NCBI GenBank assembly: GCA_014549065.1
Contig: JACDOX010000109.1
Span: forward strand, 895,692 to 959,691
Direction: 5' to 3'
Length of the DNA stretch: 64,000 bases
From: Cardinalis cardinalis
Taxonomy: Eukaryota > Chordata > Aves > Passeriformes > Cardinalidae
Shown in pieces: positions 60,601 to 64,000 of this stretch; position 1 is the stretch's first letter; every line of letters starts with the position of its first letter. A model generated the notes under the pieces. It was not told the DNA's origin and did not search any database. It was given only the letters and a program-made list of their open reading frames with translations. A program made the position numbers and the translations under genes.

Positions 60601-61230
60601 TTGTTCCCACCAGGAGTACCAGAAATGGAAGCTACAATACACAGGAGCAAGGCAATTTAGCACAATAATAAAAATACTGCAACTACCCTACAACCTTCAT
60701 CCCCATTCTCAGTGAAAACACTCTGTCCTTGCTANACAACTTCATTTTTTTCCTTGTATAAAAGTAGCCAGGGTGATTTTTTGCATCTAATAAATAACCC
60801 AGTAACTGTGGCAGTCACCTAACTTGACATTTTGGTCAGCAAAACTTTCAGACAGCCAAGAAAAAGCAAAAAACTCAACTTAAAGAATGTGAAACAAAAT
60901 CAACTTATTTTCTATTTTGTTTTTCTTTTATCACTCCTGCAATTACAAAAATTCAATATATACCTGTGCAGCAGCCCAAATACAGTCTATATGTTGAGTA
61001 CTAAGTCTCCCTTCAGCTGCAAGAAAATTCAGGATCACTTGGCACTGTTTGATGATCTGCAAAGTGAGAACACAGNGAGGAAAGATTTACTAGAACAACA
61101 AGTTCATGCTCCATGTTTATACCAAATTTATGACAAACAAATACAAACCTCAATATGTAAATTTGGTCCAAAGATNTGCTCAACTACATTGTTGCTGATA
61201 AGCCAGTCTGCAAGTTCTTTTGCAATTGAC
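531..61230 (-). CDS. USP34: USP34, ubiquitin-specific protease 34 (partial, 64 exons in window)
   Basis: USP34 is a cysteine deubiquitinase; family literature links it to Axin stabilisation in Wnt signalling and to RNF168 in the DNA damage response. The minus strand encodes 64 contiguous exons whose order, phases and residues follow the vertebrate USP34 protein. The USP Cys box reads TNLGATCY (Cys codon 25008-25010), the His box reads GGHYYSF (His codon 19803-19805), and the third catalytic position lies in FND of exon w43. A CSHC zinc knuckle is in w40. Long helical repeats flank the core on both sides. Counting from the catalytic Cys (near residue 1903 in human, from memory), the window covers roughly residues 355 to 3050 of about 3,546. 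All introns are GT-AG except probably one (10913-11319). The start codon, promoter and stop codon are outside the window. No frame break is seen, so the gene looks intact here. Confidence 0.97.
971..1097 (-). CDS. USP34: USP34 exon w63
   Basis: It encodes SFNTLHMMYHEATACH through RPYLQRK plus G. The donor AAAAG|gtttga is weak; the split Asp codon (G|AT) joins w64. Confidence 0.93.
1884..1908. repeat. (AATTT)n short tandem repeat
   Basis: About five perfect copies of the pentamer AATTT occur in an intron. Confidence 0.85.
2318..2560 (-). mobile_element. Possible old CR1-like fragment
   Basis: GGGACTGGAATCAACC, CATCATCCAGTCCAGCC and CAGATGTTTGCTCCAAG resemble degraded CR1 3' sequence in reverse orientation. 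The match is by eye and weak. Confidence 0.4.
3306..3384 (-). CDS. USP34: USP34 exon w62
   Basis: It encodes AFRILLESDEDRLLVVF through LILMTE and ends in phase 0. Confidence 0.94.
4191..4348 (-). CDS. USP34: USP34 exon w61
   Basis: It encodes AVEELFNLMQLFVAQ through SCWTTLI. A split Ser codon (AG|T) joins w62. Confidence 0.95.
5233..5618 (-). mobile_element. Solo LTR 1, subfamily A, TSD AACCCC
   Basis: On the plus strand it runs from TGTGACTGTGTTTACAGGGG to GTCTGTGACA and is flanked by AACCCC at 5227-5232 and 5619-5624. It has TG...CA ends and aligns along its length with the copies at 30.2, 37.6 and 40.2 kb. The 6-bp duplication fits an ERVK-type LTR. It lies in the w60-w61 intron in the same orientation as USP34. 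No coding remains. Confidence 0.88.
5778..6412 (-). CDS. USP34: USP34 exon w60, 635 bp, GC-rich
   Basis: It is the longest exon in the window. It encodes AAYLLVSLIPSNSFRQ through SQYPG with no interruption, a C-terminal helical-repeat block. Most third positions are G or C and CpG is frequent (about 40 in 540 bases by eye), in sharp contrast to the AT-rich introns. The donor is GGG|gtaagt. A long open frame on the opposite strand here is a by-product of this composition. Confidence 0.96.
7366..7513 (-). CDS. USP34: USP34 exon w59
   Basis: It encodes VIEYNPSQCLDWLAV through YPRVRT plus one T. A split Ser codon (T|CT) joins w60. Confidence 0.94.
9435..9539 (-). CDS. USP34: USP34 exon w58
   Basis: It encodes AANPFFKLLTMLMEF through ILQRIWE, 35 residues, phase 0. 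Confidence 0.93.
10504..10548 (-). CDS. USP34: USP34 exon w57 (45 bp)
   Basis: It encodes IVSMLFTSIAKLTPE, 15 residues, phase 0. Confidence 0.92.
10669..10773 (-). CDS. USP34: USP34 exon w56
   Basis: It encodes GFPFLFQHIRDGINIR through NNRLAEH, 35 residues, phase 0. It is 90 bases from w55. Confidence 0.94.
10864..10912 (-). CDS. USP34: USP34 exon w55 (49 bp)
   Basis: It encodes HLTLSQNDMAALTGGK after the G that completes Arg from w54. Confidence 0.92.
11318..11319 (-). other. USP34: Probable GC 5' splice site (GC-AG intron)
   Basis: The sense strand reads GAAAG|GCAAGA at the end of w54, which fits the usual GC-donor context of a strong AG|GCAAG. The matching acceptor (tttcag) is at 10913-10914. 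The AG|G joint restores Arg before HLTL, as in vertebrate USP34. Confidence 0.75.
11320..11471 (-). CDS. USP34: USP34 exon w54 with acidic run; GC donor
   Basis: It encodes PQVEVLSEEEGEEEEEE and then an Asp-Ile-Leu-Ser helix to EQSRSE plus AG. Reading through the expected junction (RSE-R-HLTL) requires a GC donor, AAAG|gcaaga. An in-frame GT donor 27 bases further on would add QELLKKQNQ instead. Confidence 0.9.
12007..12081 (-). CDS. USP34: USP34 exon w53
   Basis: It encodes SQFLLSLQAISTMVHF through TKGPEN, 25 residues, phase 0. It is separated from w52 by 83 bases. Confidence 0.94.
12165..12333 (-). CDS. USP34: USP34 exon w52
   Basis: It encodes 56 residues from SDDMDGPVEDIGSRSC to AKMGEEE. 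Third positions are richer in G/C than in neighbouring exons. Confidence 0.95.
12711..12826. repeat. Dispersed duplicated block, copy 1, flanked by 14-bp direct repeats
   Basis: This block matches 16341-16457 at roughly 88-90% by eye. TTCAGCCTCAGACA occurs perfectly on both sides (12697-12710 and 12827-12840), like a target-site duplication. Confidence 0.75.
13283..13327. repeat. Tandem duplication 2 x about 23 bp
   Basis: GATTCTCAACTC followed by an AAGCATGTGA-type end is repeated once, the second copy carrying an n. Confidence 0.7.
13582..13667 (-). CDS. USP34: USP34 exon w51
   Basis: It encodes MFQRLCIHVIQRLRPV through QPGMED plus TG. The junction codon TG|C reads Cys where I recall Gly in human. 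Confidence 0.93.
14778..14858 (-). CDS. USP34: USP34 exon w50
   Basis: It encodes WFLDRMADDDWWPMQ through NQIVRQ, 27 residues, phase 0. Confidence 0.94.
16048..16113 (-). CDS. USP34: USP34 exon w49
   Basis: It encodes PTMLQWIELLTKQFN through SQAACE, 22 residues, phase 0. Confidence 0.93.
16341..16457. repeat. Dispersed duplicated block, copy 2
   Basis: It has the same sequence and orientation as 12711-12826, without the 14-bp flanks. It lies just downstream (in the gene sense) of exon w48. Confidence 0.75.
16475..16522 (-). CDS. USP34: USP34 exon w48 (48 bp)
   Basis: It encodes LSTSFVLETFIHSKEK, 16 residues, phase 0. A dispersed duplicated block starts 17 bases into the following intron. 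Confidence 0.92.
16620..16695 (-). CDS. USP34: USP34 exon w47
   Basis: It encodes FMWQLCSSIPSTLPD through SLMTAK, 25 residues after the split Gly. Confidence 0.93.
16792..16856 (-). CDS. USP34: USP34 exon w46
   Basis: It encodes WIWHDNMQFLQDKN through EHTYF. A split Gly codon (GG|G) joins w47 across a 96-base intron. Confidence 0.93.
17776..17871 (-). CDS. USP34: USP34 exon w45: end of USP core
   Basis: It encodes THSAYMLFYKRMEPEEE through VSSELLE. SAYMLFYKR is the closing strand of the USP fold (AYxLxY). The intron to w44 is 95 bases. Confidence 0.95.
17967..18020 (-). CDS. USP34: USP34 exon w44
   Basis: It encodes TKTYDSVTDKFMDFSFEK, 18 residues, phase 0. Confidence 0.93.
18908..18986 (-). 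CDS. USP34: USP34 exon w43: third catalytic position
   Basis: It encodes YLFNDAEVKPFDSAQ through FGGEMT. The Trp before it is split with w42 (TG|G), giving the WYLFNDAEV motif; the Asn/Asp pair aligns with the third triad residue of other USPs. Confidence 0.95.
19747..19900 (-). CDS. USP34: USP34 exon w42: catalytic His
   Basis: It encodes FKEDGGYLKETESYEYD through PHAYKNNK. The His box is TADGGHYYSFIRD, with the His codon at 19803-19805. The FKEDGGYLKE stretch differs from the human FKEVSDHSKD as I recall it, and is the least conserved piece of the core. Confidence 0.96.
20232..20404 (-). CDS. USP34: USP34 exon w41
   Basis: It encodes 57 residues from ACFKKLPRILSFNTMRY to LMGKNDRKE, the palm segment (KLPRIL). 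The donor GAAG|gtttgc is weak, but the frame and the next exon support it. Confidence 0.94.
21339..21433 (-). CDS. USP34: USP34 exon w40: second zinc-finger arm
   Basis: It encodes ESLDEVTIKDTLEGDNMY then TCSHCGKKVRAEK. The CSHC knuckle is intact. Confidence 0.95.
22078..22155 (-). CDS. USP34: USP34 exon w39: first zinc-finger arm
   Basis: It encodes DCEHVSQTAEEFYTV through DMKNIY. Where relatives such as USP9X have a CxxC knuckle this reads C-E-H, so the first metal-binding pair is altered. Confidence 0.94.
22243..22299 (-). CDS. USP34: USP34 exon w38
   Basis: It encodes KNTVKSLFGGVITNNVVSL, 19 residues, phase 0. This is the F-x-G strand leading into the zinc-binding fingers. Confidence 0.93.
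22392..22538 (-). CDS. USP34: USP34 exon w37
   Basis: It encodes 49 residues from ESECKAYNPRPFCKTY to EEMSPEL. It carries the QKDMTEFF segment typical of USP thumb sequences (Q-x-D-x-x-E). The n at 22482 leaves an Asp or Glu. Confidence 0.95.
23158..23337. other. Assembly gap, 180 N, inside a tandem repeat
   Basis: The gap is flanked on both sides by TACTGCCTTTTA-AGAAAAAATAAAA, a roughly 26-bp unit, so unresolved repeat copies probably fill it. It is in the w36-w37 intron and no exon is missing. Confidence 0.9.
23848..23913 (-). CDS. USP34: USP34 exon w36
   Basis: It encodes YSEDMKHKTTLLELQK through FTYLM, 22 residues of the USP fingers/thumb region, phase 0. Confidence 0.94.
24939..25102 (-). 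CDS. USP34: USP34 exon w35: start of USP core, catalytic Cys
   Basis: It encodes SHAPYKWDYWP through ARQAIFTAK. It holds the USP Cys box NLGATCYLAS, and the nucleophile TGT is at 25008-25010. The n at 25031 sits in the Leu-like codon before TN (GxTN). After CYLAS comes the family's TIQQLYMIP helix. Confidence 0.97.
25222..25601 (-). mobile_element. Solo LTR 2, subfamily B, TSD GTACAT
   Basis: It runs from TGTGGTGTTGTGAGGGTCC to CATGGTGACA and is flanked by GTACAT at 25216-25221 and 25602-25607. It shares the central AATAAA-type region with subfamily A, but its outer parts match the LTR at 39950. It ends 119 bases upstream of exon w35, in gene orientation. Confidence 0.88.
25608..28559. other. 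Large intron w34-w35, remainder
   Basis: Almost 3 kb without a recognisable feature beyond LTR 2 at its left end. Several short open frames show no family resemblance. Confidence 0.65.
28560..28743 (-). CDS. USP34: USP34 exon w34
   Basis: It encodes 61 residues from EFLRDIFNLLFLLP to VMAQHMQ plus one T. Joined to w35 this gives Q-S-S-H; only the ...CAGT|gtaagg donor fits the frame. Confidence 0.93.
28744..30043. other. Intron w33-w34
   Basis: It holds the AT-rich minisatellite and otherwise nothing recognised. Confidence 0.7.
29466..29632. repeat. AT-rich minisatellite, 17-20 bp units
   Basis: About nine copies of an AAATAAATAGTTTTAATA-like unit with small length changes, in the w33-w34 intron. 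Confidence 0.85.
30044..30164 (-). CDS. USP34: USP34 exon w33
   Basis: It encodes REILDHQDGNIEDDG through KFSREGQ. Its acceptor (catctccag) keeps only 30 intron bases before LTR sequence starts at 30195. Confidence 0.95.
30195..30559 (+). mobile_element. LTR 3, subfamily A, 3' end lost, antisense to USP34
   Basis: It starts TGTCACAGACATG, as LTR 4 does, and matches it to ...GAGACCCC. The expected last 15-20 bases (TGTGAACACC...) are replaced by unrelated sequence. No target duplication could be matched. The LTR start is 31 bases from exon w33. Confidence 0.8.
30560..30926. other. Unassigned A/G-rich segment beside LTR 3
   Basis: It is purine-rich (GGGGGGCAGG, GGGAGGGAAAAGGGGG), carries a repeated AACACAAGGTG, and ends close to the donor of w32. 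It may be retroviral internal or LTR sequence, but I cannot place it. Confidence 0.5.
30927..30982 (-). CDS. USP34: USP34 exon w32
   Basis: It encodes TTLLDLDALARHLADCIR plus two bases. The split Ser codon (AG|C) joins w33. Confidence 0.93.
31478..31582 (-). CDS. USP34: USP34 exon w31
   Basis: It encodes IEDYEEEAVLRPGCKEY through HVKDASQ, 35 residues, phase 0. Confidence 0.94.
32213..32480. repeat. AT-rich low-complexity block
   Basis: The block is almost entirely A and T, with runs of TATAT and TTTTTATT, 29 bases from the donor of exon w30. Confidence 0.8.
32509..32661 (-). CDS. USP34: USP34 exon w30
   Basis: It encodes 51 residues from TAVRHESCNGLYKLS to AQALKPIR, phase 0 at both ends. 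Confidence 0.94.
33320..33361. repeat. Short inverted repeat (hairpin)
   Basis: TTGGTCTAGCTTTAGTAA and its reverse complement with one extra base face each other across an AATAA loop. A partial direct copy of the left arm precedes it at 33301. Confidence 0.7.
33762..33886 (-). CDS. USP34: USP34 exon w29
   Basis: It encodes THYSMWLLVSWAHCC through LTLLIPE. It sits nine bases from the 766-base assembly gap, but its acceptor (ctgcag) is fully present. Confidence 0.93.
33896..34661. other. Assembly gap, 766 N
   Basis: The gap starts ten bases from exon w29 in the w28-w29 intron. The coding sequence is continuous across it, so no coding exon needs to be hidden there. Confidence 0.95.
34662..36729. 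other. Intron w28-w29, right of gap
   Basis: It holds the 39-bp minisatellite; 34662-36246 shows nothing I can name. Confidence 0.65.
36247..36603 (+). repeat. Minisatellite, about 10 units of 37-40 bp
   Basis: Units begin AAAAYC, followed by GACTGGATTTC and CCTGGAATTGGGACTGAAGG. Unit starts fall near 36247, 36285, 36324, 36364, 36401, 36441, 36479, 36516 and 36555, then a short last unit. It is in the w28-w29 intron. Confidence 0.85.
36730..36770 (-). CDS. USP34: USP34 exon w28 (41 bp)
   Basis: This small exon encodes VLKAQSDHRSRHE. The Arg codon is completed from w27 and the Val codon is completed in w29 (G|TC). Confidence 0.9.
37614..38047 (+). mobile_element. LTR 4, subfamily A, with primer-binding site and short leader; TSD TTTTGG
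   Basis: A complete LTR (37614-38015, TGTCACAGAC to ACCACCACA) is followed by TTTGGTGACCCCGA and a few leader bases ending CCCACA. The whole unit is flanked by TTTTGG at 37608-37613 and 38048-38053. The LTR carries AATAAA at 37937-37942. It is a proviral remnant rather than a clean solo LTR. No gene remains. Confidence 0.82.
38018..38035 (+). other. Retroviral primer-binding site remnant, tRNA-Trp type
   Basis: TGGTGACCCCGA starts two bases after the LTR CA end. It equals the first 12 bases of the tRNA-Trp primer site known from alpharetroviruses; the last bases have diverged. Confidence 0.7.
38304..38386 (-). CDS. USP34: USP34 exon w27
   Basis: It encodes VFLVLVQGTSLIQRL through YDNLAP. 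A split Arg codon (AG|G) joins w28. A run of 16 T on the sense strand lies about 20 bases upstream of the acceptor. Confidence 0.93.
38387..39723. other. Intron w26-w27
   Basis: Only a 16-A run at 38409-38424 stands out. Confidence 0.7.
39724..39924 (-). CDS. USP34: USP34 exon w26
   Basis: It encodes 67 residues from WQLDCLACLLKLICQ to HIPRLTE, phase 0. Its acceptor keeps a 25-base pyrimidine tract, beyond which LTR sequence begins at once. Confidence 0.95.
39950..40770 (+). mobile_element. LTR 5, subfamily B, split by LTR 6
   Basis: The left part (39950-40149, starting TGTCACCGTC) and right part (40556-40770) together form one LTR like LTR 2, with AATAAA near its 3' end. It is antisense to USP34. 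No clear target duplication remains, consistent with greater age. It begins 26 bases from exon w26. Confidence 0.8.
40150..40549 (-). mobile_element. Solo LTR 6, subfamily A, nested in LTR 5, TSD AATGAC
   Basis: It runs from TGTGGTGGTGTTCACAGGGG to GTCCATGACA. AATGAC flanks it at 40144-40149 and 40550-40555, and the host LTR reads straight through once it is removed. Orientation is opposite to LTR 5 and the same as the gene. Confidence 0.92.
41593..41679 (-). CDS. USP34: USP34 exon w25
   Basis: It encodes FVAAGGLQQLLEIF through QESWTV, an armadillo-like pattern, phase 0. Confidence 0.94.
41999..42082 (-). CDS. USP34: USP34 exon w24
   Basis: It encodes GSYSDLYPDSDDSSEDQ through NTWSCK, an acidic Ser-rich loop of 28 residues, phase 0. 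The donor is AAG|gtttgt. Confidence 0.93.
42198..42320 (-). CDS. USP34: USP34 exon w23
   Basis: It encodes GNDGFSWKDLLRIKS through RIRREST, phase 0 at both ends. The acceptor (ctgttaag) is weak in pyrimidines near the junction, but the frame fixes it. Confidence 0.9.
43074..43199 (-). CDS. USP34: USP34 exon w22
   Basis: It encodes SARCEELHLHAENLS through QNISDEQ. A second AG eight bases inside the exon would break the frame, so the outer acceptor (ttgtcag) is the one used. Confidence 0.92.
43842..44051 (-). CDS. USP34: USP34 exon w21
   Basis: It encodes 70 residues from MVFVSLGAPRRERKG to VAMEDSE, phase 0 at both ends. MVFVSLGA looks like a closing strand of the ubiquitin-like segment, and a Pro-rich loop follows. 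Confidence 0.95.
44230..44670 (+). mobile_element. LTR-like segment of another family
   Basis: It holds a TATA-like box (TATAAATAAG near 44500), AATAAA at 44611-44616, and an end resembling GTCAGCCCTCACA. It contains many n between 44306 and 44355. I could not find a target duplication, so its limits are approximate. Confidence 0.45.
44840..44940 (-). CDS. USP34: USP34 exon w20
   Basis: It encodes GLMGPVRMISSGHELT through LGFKDMQ. The Gly codon is split with w19, and the exon ends in phase 0. Confidence 0.93.
46581..46728 (-). CDS. USP34: USP34 exon w19
   Basis: It encodes MTIEMYPSDQVADLRAEV through SSRKGDFP plus one base. The MTIEMYPSDQVADLR pattern resembles strand 2 and helix 1 of a ubiquitin-like domain, as also found upstream of the catalytic core in some other large USPs. 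Confidence 0.94.
46821..46947 (-). CDS. USP34: USP34 exon w18
   Basis: It encodes FAYHLRQWQIEGTG through QPAGLPDK. The stretch LPLRIVCQPAGLPDK, continuing into w19, looks like the first strands of a ubiquitin-like fold; this fold call is inference from pattern only. Confidence 0.94.
47030..47085. repeat. Tandem duplication 2 x 28 bp
   Basis: GACAAAACCTGCAAATGCTG and the following TTTTGATA are repeated once directly, with two substitutions, in the w17-w18 intron. Confidence 0.85.
47396..47555 (-). CDS. USP34: USP34 exon w17
   Basis: It encodes KTGLEKEQEFISKCM through THLEAFRR. The n at 47437 falls in a GGN glycine codon and does not affect the protein. Confidence 0.94.
47728..47827 (-). CDS. 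USP34: USP34 exon w16
   Basis: It encodes LCGMDQFWGIALRAQ through NSYYIN plus one base. The split Gly codon joins w17. Confidence 0.94.
48514..48627 (-). CDS. USP34: USP34 exon w15
   Basis: It encodes MPQLKPETISMTGLN through YDGGSNSE, 38 residues, phase 0 at both ends. Confidence 0.94.
49483..49637 (-). CDS. USP34: USP34 exon w14
   Basis: It encodes 51 residues from LSLEQVDILWHC to KHLFLEK, helical scaffold, and ends in phase 0 at AAG|gtatgt. Confidence 0.94.
50198..50280 (-). CDS. USP34: USP34 exon w13
   Basis: It encodes YSHSAEVQVRLQFLTC through GSPDHF. A split Arg codon (A|GG) joins w14. Confidence 0.93.
51359..51454 (-). CDS. USP34: USP34 exon w12
   Basis: It encodes WAEKELNMMKLFFDN through REGRHKHA. 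A split Leu codon (CT|A) joins w13. Confidence 0.93.
51965..52054 (-). CDS. USP34: USP34 exon w11
   Basis: It encodes SVVVSLRLLPKLFGTF through DTHWIT, then the first two bases of a Met codon completed in w12 (AT|G). Confidence 0.93.
52170..52645 (-). mobile_element. CR1 LINE fragment, reverse orientation
   Basis: The plus strand reads GTTGGAAGGGACTTTAAAAG, CCATGGGCAGGGACACC, GTCCAACCTGGTCTTGGACA, CACTTCCAGGGATGGGGCAG: the reverse complement of a CR1 3' region. It sits in the w10-w11 intron. Confidence 0.85.
53317..53444 (-). CDS. USP34: USP34 exon w10
   Basis: It encodes IHLSEGLINEAEKLLC through CLENLANN, helical scaffold. The split Arg codon (AG|A) joins w11. Confidence 0.93.
53527..53642 (-). 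CDS. USP34: USP34 exon w9
   Basis: It encodes PAVHKHQYNSNAVTDIN through WDLVQDEDA. The donor is GCA|gtgagt. The intron to w10 is only 82 bases. Confidence 0.93.
55341..55555 (-). CDS. USP34: USP34 exon w8
   Basis: It encodes HMVDDMLSADDVSCSSS through YHEHLSQ. It is acidic and Ser-rich at first, then helical. Split Gly codons at both ends (GG|G and G|GC) match w7 and w9. Confidence 0.95.
56005..56240 (+). mobile_element. CR1 LINE 3' fragment
   Basis: It carries the typical CR1 3' sequence: AGGGTGATGAAGTTCTGGAA, GGAGGTGGTGGGGTCACC, GGACTCGATGATCTT, and two ATTCTGTG octamers at the end. It is 5'-truncated and has several n. Its 3' end is 18 bases from the donor of exon w7. Confidence 0.85.
56259..56875 (-). 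CDS. USP34: USP34 exon w7, low-complexity linker with 12-His run
   Basis: This 617-base exon encodes ESMQGSSDETANSGEDG and onward: a Ser/Gly/Glu/Asp-rich disordered stretch, an acidic run in the middle (EEEDEEEED) and a tract of 12 His after GPQ, ending in DG. The His run is 11 CAC codons broken by one CAT. The exon is visibly GC- and CpG-richer than its introns. It starts after ttatttcag and splices out at GATGG|gtaggt. One n (56639) leaves a residue open. Confidence 0.95.
57319..57449 (-). CDS. USP34: USP34 exon w6
   Basis: It encodes SPAASPQSSDNSD through QRLSDTE, the start of the acidic Ser-rich linker. It enters with two bases (GG) that finish a Trp codon begun in w5 and ends in phase 0. 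Confidence 0.93.
57795..57830 (-). CDS. USP34: USP34 micro-exon w5 (36 bp)
   Basis: This 36-base exon encodes EEELRRAAPSP between two split codons (G|AA before, T|GG after). Both neighbours complete the codons exactly. Its length is a multiple of three, so skipping would keep the frame. Confidence 0.9.
58386..58515 (-). CDS. USP34: USP34 exon w4
   Basis: It encodes TLYLASMLIKALWNN through NLPMGNKK plus one base of the next codon. The donor is AAAAAAG|gtgtgt. Confidence 0.93.
58881..59006 (-). CDS. USP34: USP34 exon w3
   Basis: It encodes 42 residues from LKHCSRYIHDLF to PSAHTEQ, predicted helical repeat, phase 0 at both ends. Confidence 0.93.
60964..61056 (-). CDS. USP34: USP34 exon w2
   Basis: It encodes 31 residues from IIKQCQVILNF to IWAAAQ and is phase 0 at both ends. 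The acceptor tttgcag and the downstream gta donor are clean. Confidence 0.93.
61149..61230 (-). CDS. USP34: USP34 exon w1
   Basis: This is the first exon visible in the window and encodes SIAKELADWL through GPNLHIE in the N-terminal helical region. It starts with one base of a split codon, so a preceding exon must lie beyond 64000. The n at 61176 leaves one residue as His or Gln. The donor is GAG|gtttgt. Confidence 0.9.
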
Positions 61231-64000
61231 CTGGAGATGAAAAGAGTGGAACATAAAATGATCTGCCTGTAATATTCACTCTGTGCTCTCCTCTAGCACA
61301 GCACATCCTGCAAGTTGGTATCTGCAGCTGCAGTGAGGGCATCAAAACCTTCTGAACACAAACCATGGTCAATGTCCATTTTTCCAAGCAGGAAGCAAAC
61401 TATTTCATTTTTTTTTATTTTTTTTAGCTGGAAGACTAATGCCAAATACCAACATTTCCCCACTGGATCATCAGCAAACATAACCAATAATTCTANTAAT
61501 TTTATTAGTTAATGTGTAACACACCATGTGCAAACAATTGCAAAGACCTCAGAGTAAGATTTTGACACTGCTATTTAATCCAGGTTTATCATGAAATTCC
61601 ACAATTATTGAAATGTAGCTAAAGGTGGGAGTGACAGAAATTATTTTCTTAAGGAAGCCATGGATGTATTTTTAGATTCTTTTACACAAATAGCAACTCT
61701 CCCAAACTGTGGTCATACTCACACCCATGCAGCACACAGCTACTTCCAAATTCTCATTCTGCCCATGCACACCAACAGGAACTTTACCCACTGCCATTCC
61801 TTAAGCAAATATTCCAACTGACCAGGACAAGGAAATTGAATTTGCCAAAACAAAAGCTGAACTTCCAGAAAGCACTGCCCTGTCTGCAAAGCAGTGCCTA
61901 AGCTCCTTTTTATTCCNTCTCCTCAAGCAAATGTTTGTTTACCCTGATTTTGGCACCAGAAGCAATTAGAGGACATCAGAGCATTCAAAGCCCAGCTTTG
62001 GGTTTCAATGGCCCTGGAAAAACAGAGCTGTGTCCCACAGGGAGCAGAGGATGGAGGGAGGGGGTGCCCTGGAGGATCTGAGGAAGAGTTATTTTTACCA
62101 CTTCTGCTCATGTCACATTTATGGTCACTATTAAAATCCAGGACTGCCAATCTTTATCATCCTCAAGAAGGAACCAAGACTCTCTAGGTAAAAAGAGATT
62201 GCCTCTGTAGCTTTTCTAAAAAGGATTCACTACTCAGGGCCACACTGCCAGTGCTTCAATTGTTTTGGATTACCTGATCCTCATGGCTGAGCTCAAGGAG
62301 CAAAGCTCCTGTTACTCCACATCATTTCTGGACTGTTCTCTTCTAATTCCAGGACACTGGGAATCAAATATTCCCACACTGTTCAAAGATAATGTCCCAT
62401 GACATTTAAGGGATGTCTGGACTGCAGGGTACAGAAATTTGCCAGCAGTTATCATTTCTGGCTTATCAATAAATGAGTTTCACACTGTAAAGTCAGTTTG
62501 ACAGAGGATCTGCTCAAAGAGGGATTGAAAAGATAAACTGCATCTGTTCTATGAATCCAAGATGTCCTGAGCTCCCCACAGAGCCTCATTTCAAAACCAA
62601 ACCAAACTATCCCCAGCAAGAGATGCCCACCCAAACCAAACTTTGGCACATGCACATTTGTGACTCAGCCAGGCTTTGGATTTCTGGCTGACCAAGGCTG
62701 AAGNAAGACCTTTCCTTTCTTCTTGCATCTGAATTTTTCAGCCTGCAGCTCTGAGAAGGAATCCCAGATAAATAACCACTGCTGGGCAATGCCAGCATGA
62801 AAGGACACACTCCTCATGGGGTCTCTTTATCCCAACCCTTCTGCTCATGGCACAACACCCANCAGGCTTTGTATCCACTCCTATGTTGCATTTTAACCAC
62901 TCCAAAGGAAAGAACAAAAGCTCTCCTCTAGAATGAGTTCCTTCACATTTTATTAAATTACCATGGTAGTTCTCTGTCTCTAATNCACACCATGTTTATT
63001 TTAAAAAACCACAGATAATTCTTTTGAAGGAATGCCTTTTTAATGGATGTATTCTCAGCAGTAACAAACTCTTTATCCTTCTGGTGAGCTCAACTCTGGT
63101 AAAGCAACATCTCAGATTTCTGAAGGTAAATGTGCATTTGATATGGATTTGTTGAGGGTGACCAAAAACAAGAGGATCCTTGTGCAAGGCAGAATGAAGC
63201 CCTTGTGCTTCCCAGAGAGAACTGCTCCTCCCAGAAAATTTGGCTGAGGGCACAGCAATCAGTACCTTTTAAAATGATCAAGTTATTACTCCCACAAAGT
63301 GGTTAGTTCTCTGATTTACTAAGGAATATATTTACAAGATCAGAGTCAAGGATTCACCAAAAAAGCAAATTTCAGTGTAAATGAAGGGTGTCTGTCTTCT
63401 TTCCTGAACACTTCCATTNCAGCAAAGGTCTTCCTGAAAAAAGTTATTCTTTTGTATTAAAGGAAATGGTGAGAGTGAAAATCATGCATTATGATCAAAG
63501 CATTAATGTGCCTTTCCCTCTCACATCAAAGGAGCAGCACAAGGAATGGCTTTACAAATTAGACATCCAAATCAGACAGACTTTAGGAGTANGAAAATTC
63601 ACCTTGGCAGTAACACNTAGCAGCTGTTTATAATGGATTTAATAACTGGAGAGCAATAGGAAAAGTTATCTAAAGAACCTGATACTCTCTATGGCTCTGT
63701 GTTGTGGCTGAGGGAGGAGAAGAGAATAAAAAGGCAAAGGGAGCAGCTACTCTGGTTTAATTGTCTCTAAATCTCTCTCACACTGGAAATGTACATAACA
63801 CTTCATCCATTTCTCTGTAGGATTTTTAATGTGAGTTCCCTGATTATTCACGTCTGTCAAAAATAACTGGTTTACTTCCAAGAAATGCAATTCAAGCACT
63901 TCTGACATGAGTTTCCCCAGGCATTCTATGAGACTNCAAGGAAGAGAGGGGACTGTGCAGCTGGTGATAGAACTTGATGTTGGAACTGCACTGAATTTTG
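61231..64000. other. Intron upstream of w1
   Basis: I searched for the residues expected just before w1 and did not find them, so the previous exon is beyond 64000. No repeat or gene is recognised in this 2.8 kb. Confidence 0.65.

Larger units (their letters stand above)
56876..60963. other. Introns between w2 and w7
   Basis: Exons w3-w6 lie here. The 2-kb intron 59007-60963 shows no recognisable element. Confidence 0.65.

Overview
This is a stretch of vertebrate nuclear DNA, most likely from a bird and probably a songbird. It is AT-rich and intron-dominated, dotted with single ambiguous bases and two assembly gaps (23158-23337 and 33896-34661). It carries CR1 LINE fragments, including one with the avian-type ATTCTGTG 3' end, and a set of short LTRs with 6-bp target duplications. 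The bird call rests on CR1 and LTR type; the songbird call is inference.

One gene fills the window: USP34, on the minus strand, encoding a giant ubiquitin-specific protease of about 3,500 residues. I traced 64 consecutive coding exons, called w1 to w64 in gene order, from 61230 down to 531. They total 8,087 coding bases, about 2,695 codons. Every exon length, splice phase and junction residue fits the next one, with no frameshift or stop. The 5' end (about 350 residues, by my recollection of human numbering) lies beyond 64000 and the 3' end (about 500 residues) lies left of position 1.

Layout by protein region: w1-w6 (61-57 kb) are N-terminal helical-repeat sequence running into an acidic Ser-rich linker. 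w7 (56.3-56.9 kb) is a long low-complexity exon ending in 12 histidines. w8-w34 (55.5-28.6 kb) are a long helical scaffold with a possible ubiquitin-like part at w18-w21. w35-w45 (25.1-17.8 kb) are the USP catalytic core, with Cys codon 25008-25010, His codon 19803-19805 and a zinc-knuckle CxxC in w40. w46-w64 (16.9-0.5 kb) are C-terminal helical repeats, including the 635-bp GC-rich exon w60.

I found no second gene, RNA gene, CRISPR array or novel multi-gene system. The interest lies in the introns. Six LTR copies of two related subfamilies occur, one nested in another and one keeping a tRNA-Trp-type primer-binding site. Two antisense LTRs lie 25 and 30 bases from a splice acceptor, so that the branch point seems to be supplied by the LTR terminus. 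There is also a probable GC-AG intron with an in-frame GT alternative, a 117-bp dispersed duplication flanked by 14-bp direct repeats, a 39-bp-period minisatellite, and CpG-dense coding exons.
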